From: Anthostomella pinea
Taxonomy: Eukaryota > Ascomycota > Sordariomycetes > Xylariales > Xylariaceae
Length of the DNA stretch: 64,000 bases
Direction of reading: 5' to 3'
Assembly: GCA_963556695.1 (NCBI GenBank)
Contig: CAUWAG010000007.1
Location: 310,001-374,000, forward strand
Shown: piece after piece, positions 1 through 10,477 of the stretch
How the letters are laid out: the number at the start of each line of letters is the position of its first letter
Position numbering within the stretch: position 1 is the stretch's first letter
Notes under the pieces: model-generated
The model's input: only the letters and a program-made list of their open reading frames with translations
What the model was told of the DNA's origin: nothing
Databases searched by the model: none
Translations under genes and position numbers: made by a program

Positions 1-148
1 ACCAGAGGATCCCCTTAAAGGGGCAACCTCCCACTATACCTATCTCTCTCTCTCTTTCTTTCCTCTCTAGTCTTGATATTCTCGTCAATAGAGTAATAGC
101 TGCTTGCTGCCGGCCATGTTTCAGCTCTTCAGTACGCTCGCCGTGACA
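1..148. repeat. LTR of a gypsy-type retroelement, cut by the window edge
   Basis: This is the reverse complement of the repeat at 693-908 and 29035-29248. It ends in CGCCGTGACA at 148, and transposase sequence follows directly. About 68 bp of the unit lies left of the window. It is inserted in the pogo-like transposon that fills 149-1267, in the opposite orientation to the second copy at 693-908. The unit is called an LTR because it starts TG, ends CA, has short inverted ends, and the other two copies are flanked by 5-bp target duplications. Whether this copy is solo or the edge of a full element cannot be seen. Confidence 0.75.
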
Positions 149-940
149 GCTTTCTTAGTAATAAAACTACCTAAAACTAGGGAATCGATGCCTATAAATC
201 TTATGAGACTTTTTTAGAATTAAAGGGGTAAATATAACAACCAAAACCCGCCCTAATGCTGCCTTTATTGATGTTATAGGTGTTCTTTGGCTTCATTCAG
301 CCGTAATCTTTAAGAATTTTAAAGAATCAGTTAACTGACTTGGGCGTGAACCCCTTGAAGCGTGCTGCTTCTATTCTTTTGCCGATTTTCGTCTTGAATT
401 TGGGGTTGCGGCGCTTGAAGGCTGCCATGAAGGTGTCTCTTAGGAGGCCCACATCTCCCTTCTTCTTTAACAGCTTCTTGACGATCTCACAAACCAAGGA
501 GTGCAAAAGGGCTAGGCCGAGCTTTTCCTATAGTAGAATCCACTTGATTATAGTCTTTTCCTGGGCAAGGGATAGTCTCTGTTGCTGTGTGTGGGCTTTG
601 GTTCTGGTAGCCTTGCCGTTGAGTCGATTAGACAGCGTTTGGTGCGGAATACCGTGTTTTTGACCGGCTTTTTGCACAGATATGCCCTCATCTGTCACGG
701 CGAGCGTATTAAGGAGCTGGGACATGGCCGGCAGCAAGCAGCTATTACTCTATTGACGAGAATATCAAGACTAGAGAGGAAAGAAAGAGAGAGAGAGAGA
801 GATAGGTACAGTGGGAGGTTGTCCCTTTAAGGGGATCCTTTGGTCAGATCCTTCCCCTATTGGGAAGTATCCGCTTGTCATGTGGGAAGGTCTGTGCAGG
901 CCGTCACATCATCTGTGATATCTAAGATAGCCAAAGCCAT
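149..940 (-). pseudogene. Pogo-like transposase, 5' part, broken
   Basis: The start codon is at 940-938, matching the start at 17610 in the second copy. After about ten codons the frame is interrupted by the LTR at 693-908. It then resumes with the Psq-type helix-turn-helix (motif ISVQKAGQKHGIPHQTLSNR) and the beginning of the CENP-B-like DNA-binding region. In-frame stops include TAG where copy 2 has CAA (start of the EKLGL motif) and TGA where copy 2 has TGG (after the PKSVN motif), both transitions. The family cuts and pastes DNA at TA dinucleotides using a DDE catalytic domain, which lies off the window here. Confidence 0.8.
693..908. repeat. Solo LTR (216 bp) with perfect 5-bp target duplication
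   Basis: It starts TGTCACGGCG and ends GGCCGTCACA. The flanks are TCATC at 688-692 and TCATC at 909-913. Removing the unit and one flank gives exactly the uninterrupted transposase sequence seen at 17620-17660, which proves insertion. It contains a GA-rich stretch (about 779-803) and a perfect TTAAGGGGATCC-type segment shared with the other copies. TG...CA ends and a 5-bp duplication are the hallmarks of LTR retrotransposon integration. No internal gag or pol is present at this site. Confidence 0.85.
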
Positions 941-1198
941 CTGATCCTCCGTATATGAATAGGGAGGCATTTTGGGCGATTATACGATGCTGCAGTGCAT
1001 ACAGAACAAGGCTTTAGGAGAGCCATGAAAATCTTTATTTGGGGTACCAAAAGCGGGGTAATAGCTCCTCAATTATGTAAACTGGGAGGGGTAAATTTAG
1101 CATTGGGGAAAACCTCAAGATCAGGGCTATCTAGAGCACGAAATACATTCTGAATAGCTTCAATATCAGGCTGAATCTGTATAAGTGAACATGTGGGA

Positions 1199-1267
1199 GT
1201 TTTGGTGGTGATGGTGGGGTTTGGCTGGCCGACTAGTGGGGGTGGCCGACTTCTATGGGGGGGATGG
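1199..1267 (-). repeat. Terminal inverted repeat of the pogo-like element
   Basis: The reverse complement matches the left end at 17307-17372 and, inverted, the right end at 19637-19705, with a few transitions (for example GGCCAG for GGACAG). TA follows at 1268-1269. Confidence 0.85.
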
Positions 1268-1269
1268 TA

Positions 1270-3388
1270 CACATTTCCATGCCCGGGCGGCGTCAGCATC
1301 GGCGTTCGGCATCGGCATCGGAGCGCCCACCTGCATGGGATGATTGAGATGTAGACGCACGGGATGTGACGTCACGCAATCGATGTGGCAACTCAAATCA
1401 TAATTCATATAAATCATGGTCCACCAGGCCGTCCGTACCTTATCCTGTGTACGGAGTGTGTCCCGGCCACTGCGCGGTGAGACATTAACTAAGTAGGTAT
1501 GATGCCCTGACGATAGCCACGAGGGACGAGAGACGAGAGCATGGCCATCCGTCAGCACGAACACGAACAGCCCGAACGCCTGTCTTTGGGTATTATAATA
1601 ATTCAATTCTACTGACAAGTTACAACTGTATAGACTACAGTACGGTCGGATGGCTGCGGCAGGATTGCGGGCGGTGGAGAGGTAGGAAAAGGAGCCCAGA
1701 ACTCAGGAGCTTTGCCTCCTCACGACGGCTAGCAGGGGACCCTAGCTGCCTACTAGTCACTGGCTGACTGGGTGATCATTGGATGCCGTGAGTCCGTGGC
1801 CCCACAGGCGGGAAAAGAATGGAAGGACGAAACTGGCCCCGCAAACTTCCCGACTAAGAACTTAACACCAGCTTTAAAATGACGTAATCAAGCACTCAAG
1901 GTACCAGATAGCTTCGGATTTATTTACATCTTTTTTCAATTCTGTCGTGATTCTCTGCTATTGTTAAGCGCTGTCTATGTGAATATATATCCGTGATGTG
2001 GCTATGGCGGTTGAGGTCTAGTTTCATTTCATTTTTCTTTTGCCTGCCCCGTCCACAACACTAGAAGCCGGACGCTAGAGAAGGCCTTGAGGCTTGAAGA
2101 GTCAAGACAGTCCACACTGTCGTGCTCCAGTTTCCAGTCTCCGGTCCCGCCACTGTGGTTTTGCTCGTCGAGTCAGGCGGCAGGGTGGAAGGCGAGATCA
2201 AGCAACTCGGAGCTGGTGACAGGGGTAGGTAAATGTTATGGTGTTCCCGTCTCGGTTACCACACACGTGGATGCTATATACGCGACACAAGCATATATTG
2301 TGCGTCTATGCTGTATGGATTTATACATATCCATGAGTAGCAGCCCCCCGCTAGGCACATACATCCCCCATGTACTTCCAAGCCATTCAGTGTTCATCGT
2401 CAATGTTGATAGAGGTTATTTGCCGTCGCGCTTGGCCCCCTCAAACTCTTGCCCATCCCGATTCCCCAATTCGACCTAACCTAACCATCTACATACCTGA
2501 TATGCCCATGTACCCAGTAGGCGTCTGGTCTAATAACCCATCAATACTTTTCGTCGCAAGTTCAACGAACCGCGAGCGTGGTCTCGCCGACGGTCGAGTT
2601 CGACGCCCCTTGTCACATGCACCCCTACTTACCTCAGACCTGGGCACCTTCTATACCTTACCGCTCAGCCTGGTCCAACCTACGTGCCTTCTTCGTGCCT
2701 ACACCCCTAGGTAGGTAGCTAGCAGCACATCGTCAACCTCTTGGTCTTCAGCCTCCAGCTGTCGCGGCGTTGCACTTGGCCAACGTAGCGCACGAGTCTG
2801 GACAGCGGACAGTGGACGGGCAGTGGACACTGGACACTGGAGAGTCAACCACAGTGGACAGCAGCCCCCCAAGAAACCCCTGTGGATGATCGACGATCTA
2901 CCCGATCAAGCAGCGATCACCGCTCATCATCAACCACCTCGAGACTCGCGTCTCTTGCTTCTCCACTGTCAACGCTATTTTCGTTTTCGATTCGACATCC
3001 ACCGACTGGGTGCGCAGGCAGGCAGGGTACTACCGCTATCAGAAACCGCATTCTCTTCCTCCCTCCTTTCTACTGCCTATTCCATCTGGCCCCGAACTCG
3101 CCCACAAATTTGCATCCATACGCTCCTCCTCGAGCGCCGAATCAGAGCCTGCAGTGTTGCTGCCGCTGCTGCTGCTGCTGCTGCCAGCACCCATCTGCGA
3201 CGCCGAATCTTAGGCAGCACCCAGACAGCCAGATCGGAGATCGGAATGTGGGTGGCGAGTCGTCACGAGCTCACCTAACCCGGTCTCTTCTCCTCCGCCG
3301 TGTGGCGGTCGGTCTGTCGATTGCCTGCGCCGCTGAACACAGAGCCAAACTCGACTTCTAGGTCGTCCGTCCCCTGTTCACCATAACG
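1270..3388. other. Intergenic region and likely 5' leader of the phytochrome gene
   Basis: No gene is recognised here. It holds an imperfect GGCATC hexamer run near 1297-1322, tandem GGACACTGGACA-like words near 2806-2842, a short GCTGCT run (about 3161-3185), and a pyrimidine-rich stretch (about 3275-3320) just before the phytochrome start. Open frames at 2087-3361 overlap one another and have composition expected of a leader, not of a conserved protein. Confidence 0.5.
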
Positions 3389-6300
3389 ATGGACTCTGGT
3401 GAGGCCGAGACGGAGCAGCCGCAATCACAGCTGCACCCGCCTCATCCCAGCCTTCATCCCAGCCTTCATCCCAGCCCTCATCCCAGCTTCGACGACCCTC
3501 AGCACGAGACGATACAATCCACACAATCTACCGACGAAGACTCTCAGACGCCCCTCGGCCAGTCGCACGCGTCGGCTTGCCATGACGAGTCGCCCCAAGA
3601 CGACCCAACACCTATCAATGGCGCGCCTGCGAGGCCCAGTTCAAAGCCAACATCTGCCCACGAACTCCACTCTTACATGCCCGCCGACGCTCAGCACGGC
3701 CGGACCCCCAGCACCATCTCCTCGTGGAGCACCAACTCGGATCGCCAACTCGGTCATGGTGGCAGCACCAGCAGTGACGCAGAGCCTTGCGATAGGGTAT
3801 TTCCCATTCGCTCTGTTGTTAGCGTCGACGAGTCGCAACCCACGCCTTGGGTGTTGGCGCGCAATTCCGCCGATTTCGAGTACTTCCCACGCCAAGATAC
3901 GACCTGGAATGGCCGCCGCCCCAGCAATCCCCGTGTGGTAACCGACTCGTCCGCCGGGGTACGACGGGTCGAGACACTACCTCCATCGTCTGCAGGCGTG
4001 GGATCGCCTACCGACAGGGTTGTCTCTAGCCGGTCAAAGAGACACCACACTGTCTCCGAGTCCAGGATCGGGAGTCCGTTGCCAGACGGCGAGCGGCTTG
4101 CCTCCGCCGGACCTCCACCGATGTTCAACGACACAGCCTCGGACGCCTCGGACCGGACGGGGCCGAGCAGGCATCTGGCTGATGGCGATAGTGAGGCTGG
4201 TGTCTCCACTGGGCGTGCCACTCCCGCTGATCTTAACGAGGACTTGGTCACCGTGCGCTTTCAGCACGTCCTGACTGAGGATGGCCACGCCGTCATCACC
4301 GGCCGGGACAGCACTATGCAGCGATGTGAGGATGAACCAATCCACACCCCGGGCGCTGTGCAAGCCTTCGGTCTCCTCGTCGTGCTCAGGGAGGACCATG
4401 GTGGCCGCTTTTCTGTACGGACGGTGAGCGAAAACTCGGGACGAATCATCGGCTTTTCACCTCAACAACTCTTCAAGTTGAACAGCTTTACGGAAATCTT
4501 CAGCGAAGAACAGGCGGAAAATTTGCTTGATCATATCGACTTCATCCGTGATGACGAGGCAGACCCCGTCTCTAATGGGCCGGATGTCTTCAGTATATCC
4601 GTGCGCCCGCCAAAGCAAAGAACCATCAAGCTGTGGTGTGCCATGCATATCAACGACAGCCATCCTGACCTCATTCTTTGCGAGTTCGAACTCGAAGATG
4701 ATGCCCAGCACCCCCTGCGCCCGCCCGACGAAAATTCATCAGACGAGCCCGAAGACACGCTCTACCAACAGCCCACCGCAGAAGAGCTCCATGAGAGTAC
4801 AGAGGTTGGCAGCAGGCCCCTTAGGGTGCTCAGGAGCGCGCGCAAGAGGCGTGGAGAGGCCGGGGCCATGCAGGTCTTCGATGTCATGTCTCAGGTCCAG
4901 GAACAGCTCGCAAATGCCCCCAACCTCGAAAAGTTCCTCAAGATCTTGGTCGGCATTGTCAAGGAGCTCACAGGCTTCCACCGAGTCATGGTCTACCAGT
5001 TCGATTCGGCCTTCAACGGGAAAGTCGTAACTGAACTAGTCGATCCCGCCGCGACACGAGATCTATACCACGGCCTACACTTTCCTGCATCTGATATTCC
5101 GAAGCAAGCCCGCGAGCTGTACAAGCTTAACAAGGTAAGGCTCCTGTACGACCGGGATCTCGAGTCGGCAAGGTTGGTGTGCCGTACCCTTGAAGACCTC
5201 GAGACACCACTCGATCTGAGCCACGCTTACCTCCGAGCCATGTCTCCTATCCACCTCAAGTACCTTGCGAATATGGCTGTTCGGTCCTCCATGTCCATAT
5301 CAATCAACGCCTTCGGTGAGCTATGGGGACTCATCACGTGCCACGGCTACGGCAGAAGAGGCATGCGCGTGCCCTTTCCCATCAGAAAGATGTGTCGACT
5401 GGTGGGGGATACAGCATCGCGAAACATCGAGCGACTCTCCTACGCCTCCCGCCTGCAGGCGAGAAAGCTCATCAACACGATGCCGACAGACAAGAATCCT
5501 TCGGGCTACATCATCGCCTCGTCCGACGATCTTCTGACGCTCTTTGACGCCGACTTCGGCATGCTCTCTATTCGAGGCGAGACCAAGATTCTGGGGAAGA
5601 TAGAGCAGTCCCAAGAAGCACTTGCCATGCTCGAATATCTGCGCCTGAGAAGCTACACTTCGGTGCTGACCACGCAAGACCTTCGGCAGGATTTCCCGGA
5701 CCTCCGCTACCCTCCAGGTTTCGCTGTCATTGCGGGCCTACTGTACGTGCCCCTCAGCGTGGGTGGCAACGATTTCATAGTCTTCTTTCGCAAGGGTCAA
5801 ATCAGAGAGGTAAAATGGGCGGGCAACCCCTACGACAAGGTCATAAAAGAAGGCACGGCACAATACCTTGAGCCACGGTCGAGCTTCAAGGTCTGGCACG
5901 AGACCGTCGTTGGCAAATGTAGAGAATGGACTGAGGAGCAGGTCGAGACTGCTGCTGTCCTCTGTCTAGTCTACGGTAAGCCATCTAGCTGGCTCCTGGC
6001 TCCTGTCCCCATTCGTGATGGTAGCTCGACATGACTGACCTTATCCACCATAGGCAAATTCATCGAGGTCTGGCGACAAAAGGAAGCCGCCCTGCAGAAT
6101 AGCCGACTGACCCGACTACTGTTGGCCAATTCTGCGCATGAGGTGCGCACGCCCCTCAATGCCATCATCAACTACTTGGAGATTGCCTTGGAAGGGTCGC
6201 TTGATCACGAGACGCGAGAAAATCTGGCGAGGTCCCACTCGGCTTCCAAGTCTCTCATATATGTCATCAACGACCTACTGGACCTCACCAAGACCGAAGA

Positions 6301-8097
6301 GGGACAAAACCTGATTAAAGACGAGATTTTGGATCTGCCAGCGTGTATCCGTGAGGCGACGGAGGCATTCCAGGTGGATGCTAAACGGAAAGGCATAGCG
6401 TACGATGTTATCGAGCACCCGGGCCTTCCCCAATACGTCCATGGTGATTTCCGCCGAGTGAGGCAAGCGGTCTCCAATCTGACCGCCAACGCGATGCAAC
6501 ATACGACGGCAGGATCCATCAAGGTGGAGGCCTATGTCATCGAAGTGCTCGAATCCCGCGTGCGGGTCGAGATCGCAGTGCACGACACGGGCCGTGGCAT
6601 GAGCAATGAGAAATTGGACAACCTCTTTCAGGACCTGGAGCAGGTCAGCAGTGCCGATCTCGGCGATCCTACGGCTCTTGACGAAGAGGTCGAGAAGCCG
6701 GGAAACGAGCGCACCCTGGGCCTCGGGCTTGCCGTGGTTGCGAGAATAGTGCGAAATATGGACGGCCAATTGCGGCTGAAATCCCAAGAAGGGAAGGGGT
6801 CGAGGTTTGTCATACAGCTTCCGTTCGAAATACCATCGGGAAAGTCGCTGGAAAAGCTAGCCGCGAGCGACGACTCGGTCGATTCCAAGGCGACGTCGAC
6901 GCTTGCTTCGGTCACCAAAGCTCCGCCGCCCGCGGAAGAAGGCGAGGTCCTGCTGGTCGATCGGGGTAGCGCCAACGCTGTCGGCCGTCAGCTCAGCGAG
7001 AAGAGAAGCTTCGACGAGACAACAAGTATGAGCAGTGCGATGACCGGTGCCAGCGTTGGTGTTCGGAGCAACATGAGCGATGCAGAGCGTCTGATCGACG
7101 CCATTCAGACTCCGCTATCTCTGGGAGACCCAGACGAGGAATCTCTCGACATCGAGCGCCGGAACTCCGGTGTAGGACATCATCGTCGAATGAATACTAG
7201 CACCACATCGCTACCTGGACCCGATGCGATACAGCCCCCACCTGCCATCCACACGAGTGACCCAGAGCGGCCTCTGCACTTGCGACGGTCGACTACGATT
7301 CCAGCCAAGCCTCGAGGTGACGCCGACTCGCCTGGGCAGCTGTATGTCAAGGACACCAAGACGCCCATCATGCCTGTCAAGGTGCCCGATGAATACTTGG
7401 AGCAGCCAACGGCACCCCAGACAGGTACGTCGTCCCGAGTCCTGTTCGAGATTCCCGACAAGTCCAGCCCTGGCAGCGCAACGACAGGCAAGCATGAGCC
7501 GTCATCTGCCACGGACTCGGGCAAGTTGCGGGTTCTCGTGGCCGAGGATGATCCGATTAACATGAAGATACTGAAGAAGCGGCTGGAGAAGGCCGGGCAC
7601 GCCGTCACGCACGCTACCAACGGCGAGGTCTGTGCCATCGTCTACAAAGAGAAGCCGGCCGCTTTCGACATCATCCTCATGGACATGCAGGTAAGTAGCG
7701 GCGCACCGTGGCAGCCGTGGGTATTGGGTAGCAGGCTGACCCCCTTTTCTAGATGCCGATCGTCGATGGTCTCTCTAGCACCAAGATGATCAGGGCGTTC
7801 GAACGGTCGGACGAGTGCTCGGCATTCTCTTCCTTGGCCAGCAGCCACGGGGGAGTCCCGATCTTTGCCGTGTCGGCGTCCCTTGTGGAGAAGGAGAAGC
7901 CAATCTATGTCGAAGCCGGGTTTGATGGCTGGATTCTGAAGCCGATCGATTTCAAGCGCCTCAACGTCCTGTTGGAGGGGATTACCAAAGACGATGTTCG
8001 CGAGCAATGTCTCTACGAGACAGGAGAATGGGAACGAGGTGGTTGGTTCACGCGCAGGTCACCTTCCAAGTCGTTCAAGACTATACACAAAGATTGA
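3389..8097 (+). CDS. Fungal phytochrome: hybrid red-light sensor histidine kinase
   Basis: Three exons, 3389-5975, 6054-7690 and 7753-8097, give 1522 aa, close to other Sordariomycete phytochromes. The order is a low-complexity N-terminus with four HPS(L/P/F) repeats (about 19-34); a PAS domain (about 300-440) with the bilin-ligand candidate Cys313 in RCEDEPIHTPGAVQ; GAF (about 494-690) with HFPASDIPKQAR, MSPIH and TCHGYG; PHY (about 700-865) with the tongue motif PRSSFKVW; HisKA with His891 in NSAHEVRTPL; HATPase_c with N box NLTANAMQHT, G1 DTGRGM and G2 TLGLGLAV; a long disordered linker; and a receiver with AEDD, phospho-acceptor Asp1406 in LMDMQMP and LKPI. All catalytic and chromophore residues are present, so a working bilin-binding kinase is expected. 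In related fungi it relays red-light signals to development through a His-to-Asp phosphorelay. Confidence 0.95.
5976..6053 (+). other. Intron 1 of the phytochrome gene (78 bp)
   Basis: GTAAGC donor, a TGACTGAC-type branch region and CATAG acceptor. Removing it joins CLVY to GKFIEVW in frame, through a split glycine codon, and links the PHY domain to the histidine kinase domain. Confidence 0.9.
7691..7752 (+). other. Intron 2 of the phytochrome gene (62 bp)
   Basis: GTAAGT donor, GCTGAC branch-like site and TTTTCTAG acceptor. It sits two codons after the phospho-acceptor aspartate. Splicing gives the receiver motif LMDMQMPIVDG. Confidence 0.92.
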
Positions 8098-8819
8098 CTA
8101 CTTTAATCATTCGAGGGACATGACTCGGAAAGGACCCAGCGTGGCCTCGCGATGACGGGGCGCGTCCCGGGGTCCCGCGGCGGAGCAAACTAGGTCCAGT
8201 CGGCAGGTTTGCGACTTTGTGGTGTCGGCACGCGTACCGACCGTTTACTTGTTTAATCATGCATCATAGACCACGAGAGTTGGTCCCATTCGGGCAGGGA
8301 CATGGCGACACGCTAGCGCTCTAGACGGAGCGGGCATCGAGTATCCCCTGGGTGCGGATCAACATGTACAAAAGCGCAGTTCTCACGAGGCTCGGCAGCT
8401 CTTTGGCCAATGTTCGTATACGAAACCAGGTAATGTAGGAGCGCAGGTTAGCGTCACGGCGTCTTCTTTTCTTTGGCGGAGGGCATGGAATACTGGTGTT
8501 CACCGCACAGATGCCGACATTGGCGTATCTGTACTCTTTGGGCGGTGGAAGGGGCAAGCAAGAGGGGCGACCATGTCAAAAGTACACGCATTGCATGGAG
8601 TTACTGGGGGGGTACTGGATTCATGATACCGGTTCGGGCAGGGCAGGGTACGGCAATACCCGGAAGGTGAATACTAGCTCGCCGGACTCACATGGGCCCC
8701 AAGCATGGGCTGCTTCGTATGCAGACGCGGAGACTACAAGACCTACCTACACATGGGAAGCCCAGCGGCGGTTTACCTGCGCTGGGGAGTTGAAGAAGAC
8801 GTGCCGTCGGGGTGACGGC

Positions 8820-8850
<31 letters not shown>

Positions 8851-9386
8851 GATTATTCACGGATAGAAGGCACTGGCTGGGAGGCTGGCTGGCTGCGTTG
8901 CAATGGAAGACGAGTGTTGCGCCCTCATACTAGGCTTGGTGTTTCGCGGGACCGTCAATCATGACTGTTGAATTGCGTCTTCTATCTACATGTGATTCAT
9001 TACATACGTATCAACCCATCCTATATGTCGTCGCCATGCCATAACCCAGTTGACACGACAGGTATCGTCAAGATGCTTAACCTTAGGGCCAACCAAGGAG
9101 CCCAGCCAAATCAATAACCCTTGTCTGCGCCGAGTGCCGTGTCCTGGATGCCGCTGTGTGTATACGTTTTTATAAATGCCGTGATAAATGCCCCGGAGCC
9201 CACACCGGGGCGGGTCCCCGGTGCGGGTGTGTCGTGAAGGGGTTTTCCCAGCAGGAAGCCCGTGTGTCCATCCGTCTCACGCCGCATGCGCATGCAGCCG
9301 ACGGTAGAGCGCAGACGGGCGATGTCGTCATCCTGCGCCCCTGCACGGTAAAGGAGGTGTCGTGTCTTGTCGTGCACAAGCCGGTG
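8098..9386. other. Intergenic region with a TA microsatellite
   Basis: It contains a run of eleven TA units at 8821-8842. Small open frames on both strands (for example 8321-8557 and 8496-8933) show no recognisable domain. The right part (about 9111-9386) would be the 3' leader of the minus-strand microprotein gene. Confidence 0.5.
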
Positions 9387-9545
9387 TCATACTATGTCGT
9401 CCGAGGACCCGGAACTGCTCGTCGTGGTGACGGTGCCCTGGTGGCGGGCGATGTGCACCAGGCGGTAGATGCCGAAGGCGATGAGGGCGAGTATGATGAA
9501 GAGGATGACGATGATGATGGCGATGACGTCGTTCTCTTTGACCAT
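9387..9545 (-). CDS. Predicted single-pass membrane microprotein (52 aa)
   Basis: The minus-strand ATG at 9545-9543 is in a strong context (CCACCATGG) and reads 52 codons to TGA at 9389-9387. The product is a short charged start (MVKEND), one continuous hydrophobic helix at about residues 7-30 (valine, isoleucine, leucine, phenylalanine), a basic stretch RLVHIARHQ and a Ser/Thr tail ending SSDDIV. Basic residues after the helix suggest the C-terminus faces the cytosol. A pyrimidine-rich leader lies upstream (about 9550-9680). The longer plus-strand frame over the same bases is a shadow dominated by Asp/Glu/Gly runs. I do not recognise a named family; the call rests on the membrane helix and start context. 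Confidence 0.6.
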   Translation of the reverse strand: MVKENDVIAIIIVILFIILALIAFGIYRLVHIARHQGTVTTTSSSGSSDDIV

Positions 9546-10477
9546 GGTGGCGGTGGCTGGTGGTGCGCCCGGATTGCGGGCGACGGGGTGTGAGGTGAGG
9601 GGGGAGCGGAGCGGAGAAGATGGATGGGAGTACCGGAAGCTCGAGCTGAGGAGCTGGAGTAGGAATGCGGCTGCTGTGGAATGGCGTTGGGTTTATGGTC
9701 TCACTCGGATAGGATGCCCCTGCGAATGATTGGTATATCTTGGCAGACGGGCAGGTCGAAAAGACAGATAGAGGTAGATGGATGGTTGGATGTGCCTAGA
9801 TATTGCGAGACTGGAAGACAGACAGGCAGAGGGGGGTGGGTAGACAGGTAGGTAGGTAGGTAGAGCGATGTAGTAAGCAAGTCGATGATGGGTTCTGGCA
9901 AGTCCAGACTCGAGATTGTAGAGGTAGGTAGATGGTAGATGGTAGATGTGTGTGGTGGTGACGAAGATGCGATAGAAAACATCCAAAAGTGCAGCGTAGG
10001 TAGGTTGGTCGGTCACACCTTATAAGTGCTGGTTGCCGTGCCATTTCCGGCAAGTAAATAGCGAGGCTGGTGCGGAAACGCGACAAATGCGCAAGGCTGG
10101 CACCTGATGATGACACCCTTGGCCCTGCAGGATCACCCGGGACAGGCGTCTTTTCAGCGGGTCGAGCCCACCCCCAGCCTCCCCCTTCCCAAGTAAAGTT
10201 CTGTCCGTTCTGTCCCACGTGTCTGTGCTCTTTAGTCTCGACGTCGCGAGTTGAACAGCTTTAAACCAGAGCTGTCTTGTCCATGCCAACGCCTTGGAAT
10301 TTGCACCTAATCCTATCTGGAAGCTTTCTGCCAAACCTACGCAGGTGCTACAAATCATGGTTAAGAGAGATCAACGTCAAGTCAAGCACGTGTGTGTGTG
10401 TGTGCGGTGCTATGGTACACTTCTTCTGCCCGCCGCCGTCCTCTGCCCTTACCACCCAACCCAGCGGCTGCCCTCTT
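9546..10477. other. Spacer between the microprotein and HP1 genes, with simple repeats
   Basis: It holds GGTA tetranucleotide runs (about 9848-9862), GGTAGATGGTAGATGGTAGATG near 9920-9948 and a GT run at about 10389-10404. These lie upstream of the microprotein and downstream of HP1, so they may be promoter or 3' sequence. No other gene is seen. Confidence 0.5.

Larger units (their letters stand above)
1..1267 (-). mobile_element. Pogo/Fot1-like DNA transposon, left-truncated by the window, with two nested LTRs
   Basis: On the minus strand the sequence begins at 1267 with the terminal inverted repeat CCATCCCCCCATAGAAG and is flanked by TA at 1268-1269, the target of Tc1/mariner/pogo elements. 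It is colinear with the nearly complete element at 17307-19705: same TIR, same roughly 330-bp leader, same transposase start. The two copies differ by many transitions. Two copies of a 216-bp LTR have landed in it, at 693-908 and at 1-148. The rest of the element lies outside the window. Confidence 0.85.

Noticed and set aside
693..908. Reading the 216-bp unit as a MITE because of its inverted ends and small size
   Set aside because: TG...CA ends and 5-bp target duplications at two sites fit LTR integration better; no TA or TTAA target is duplicated.
2087..3361. Several overlapping frames upstream of the phytochrome
   Set aside because: Low complexity, competing frames, no recognisable motif; more likely promoter and leader.
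8321..8933. Open frames of 65-145 codons after the phytochrome gene
   Set aside because: No domain, a TA microsatellite lies inside one of them, and frames on both strands overlap.
9156..9593. 145-codon plus-strand frame rich in Asp/Glu/Gly
   Set aside because: It is the antisense of the hydrophobic microprotein; its acidic and glycine runs are complements of Ile/Val and Ala/Pro codons.
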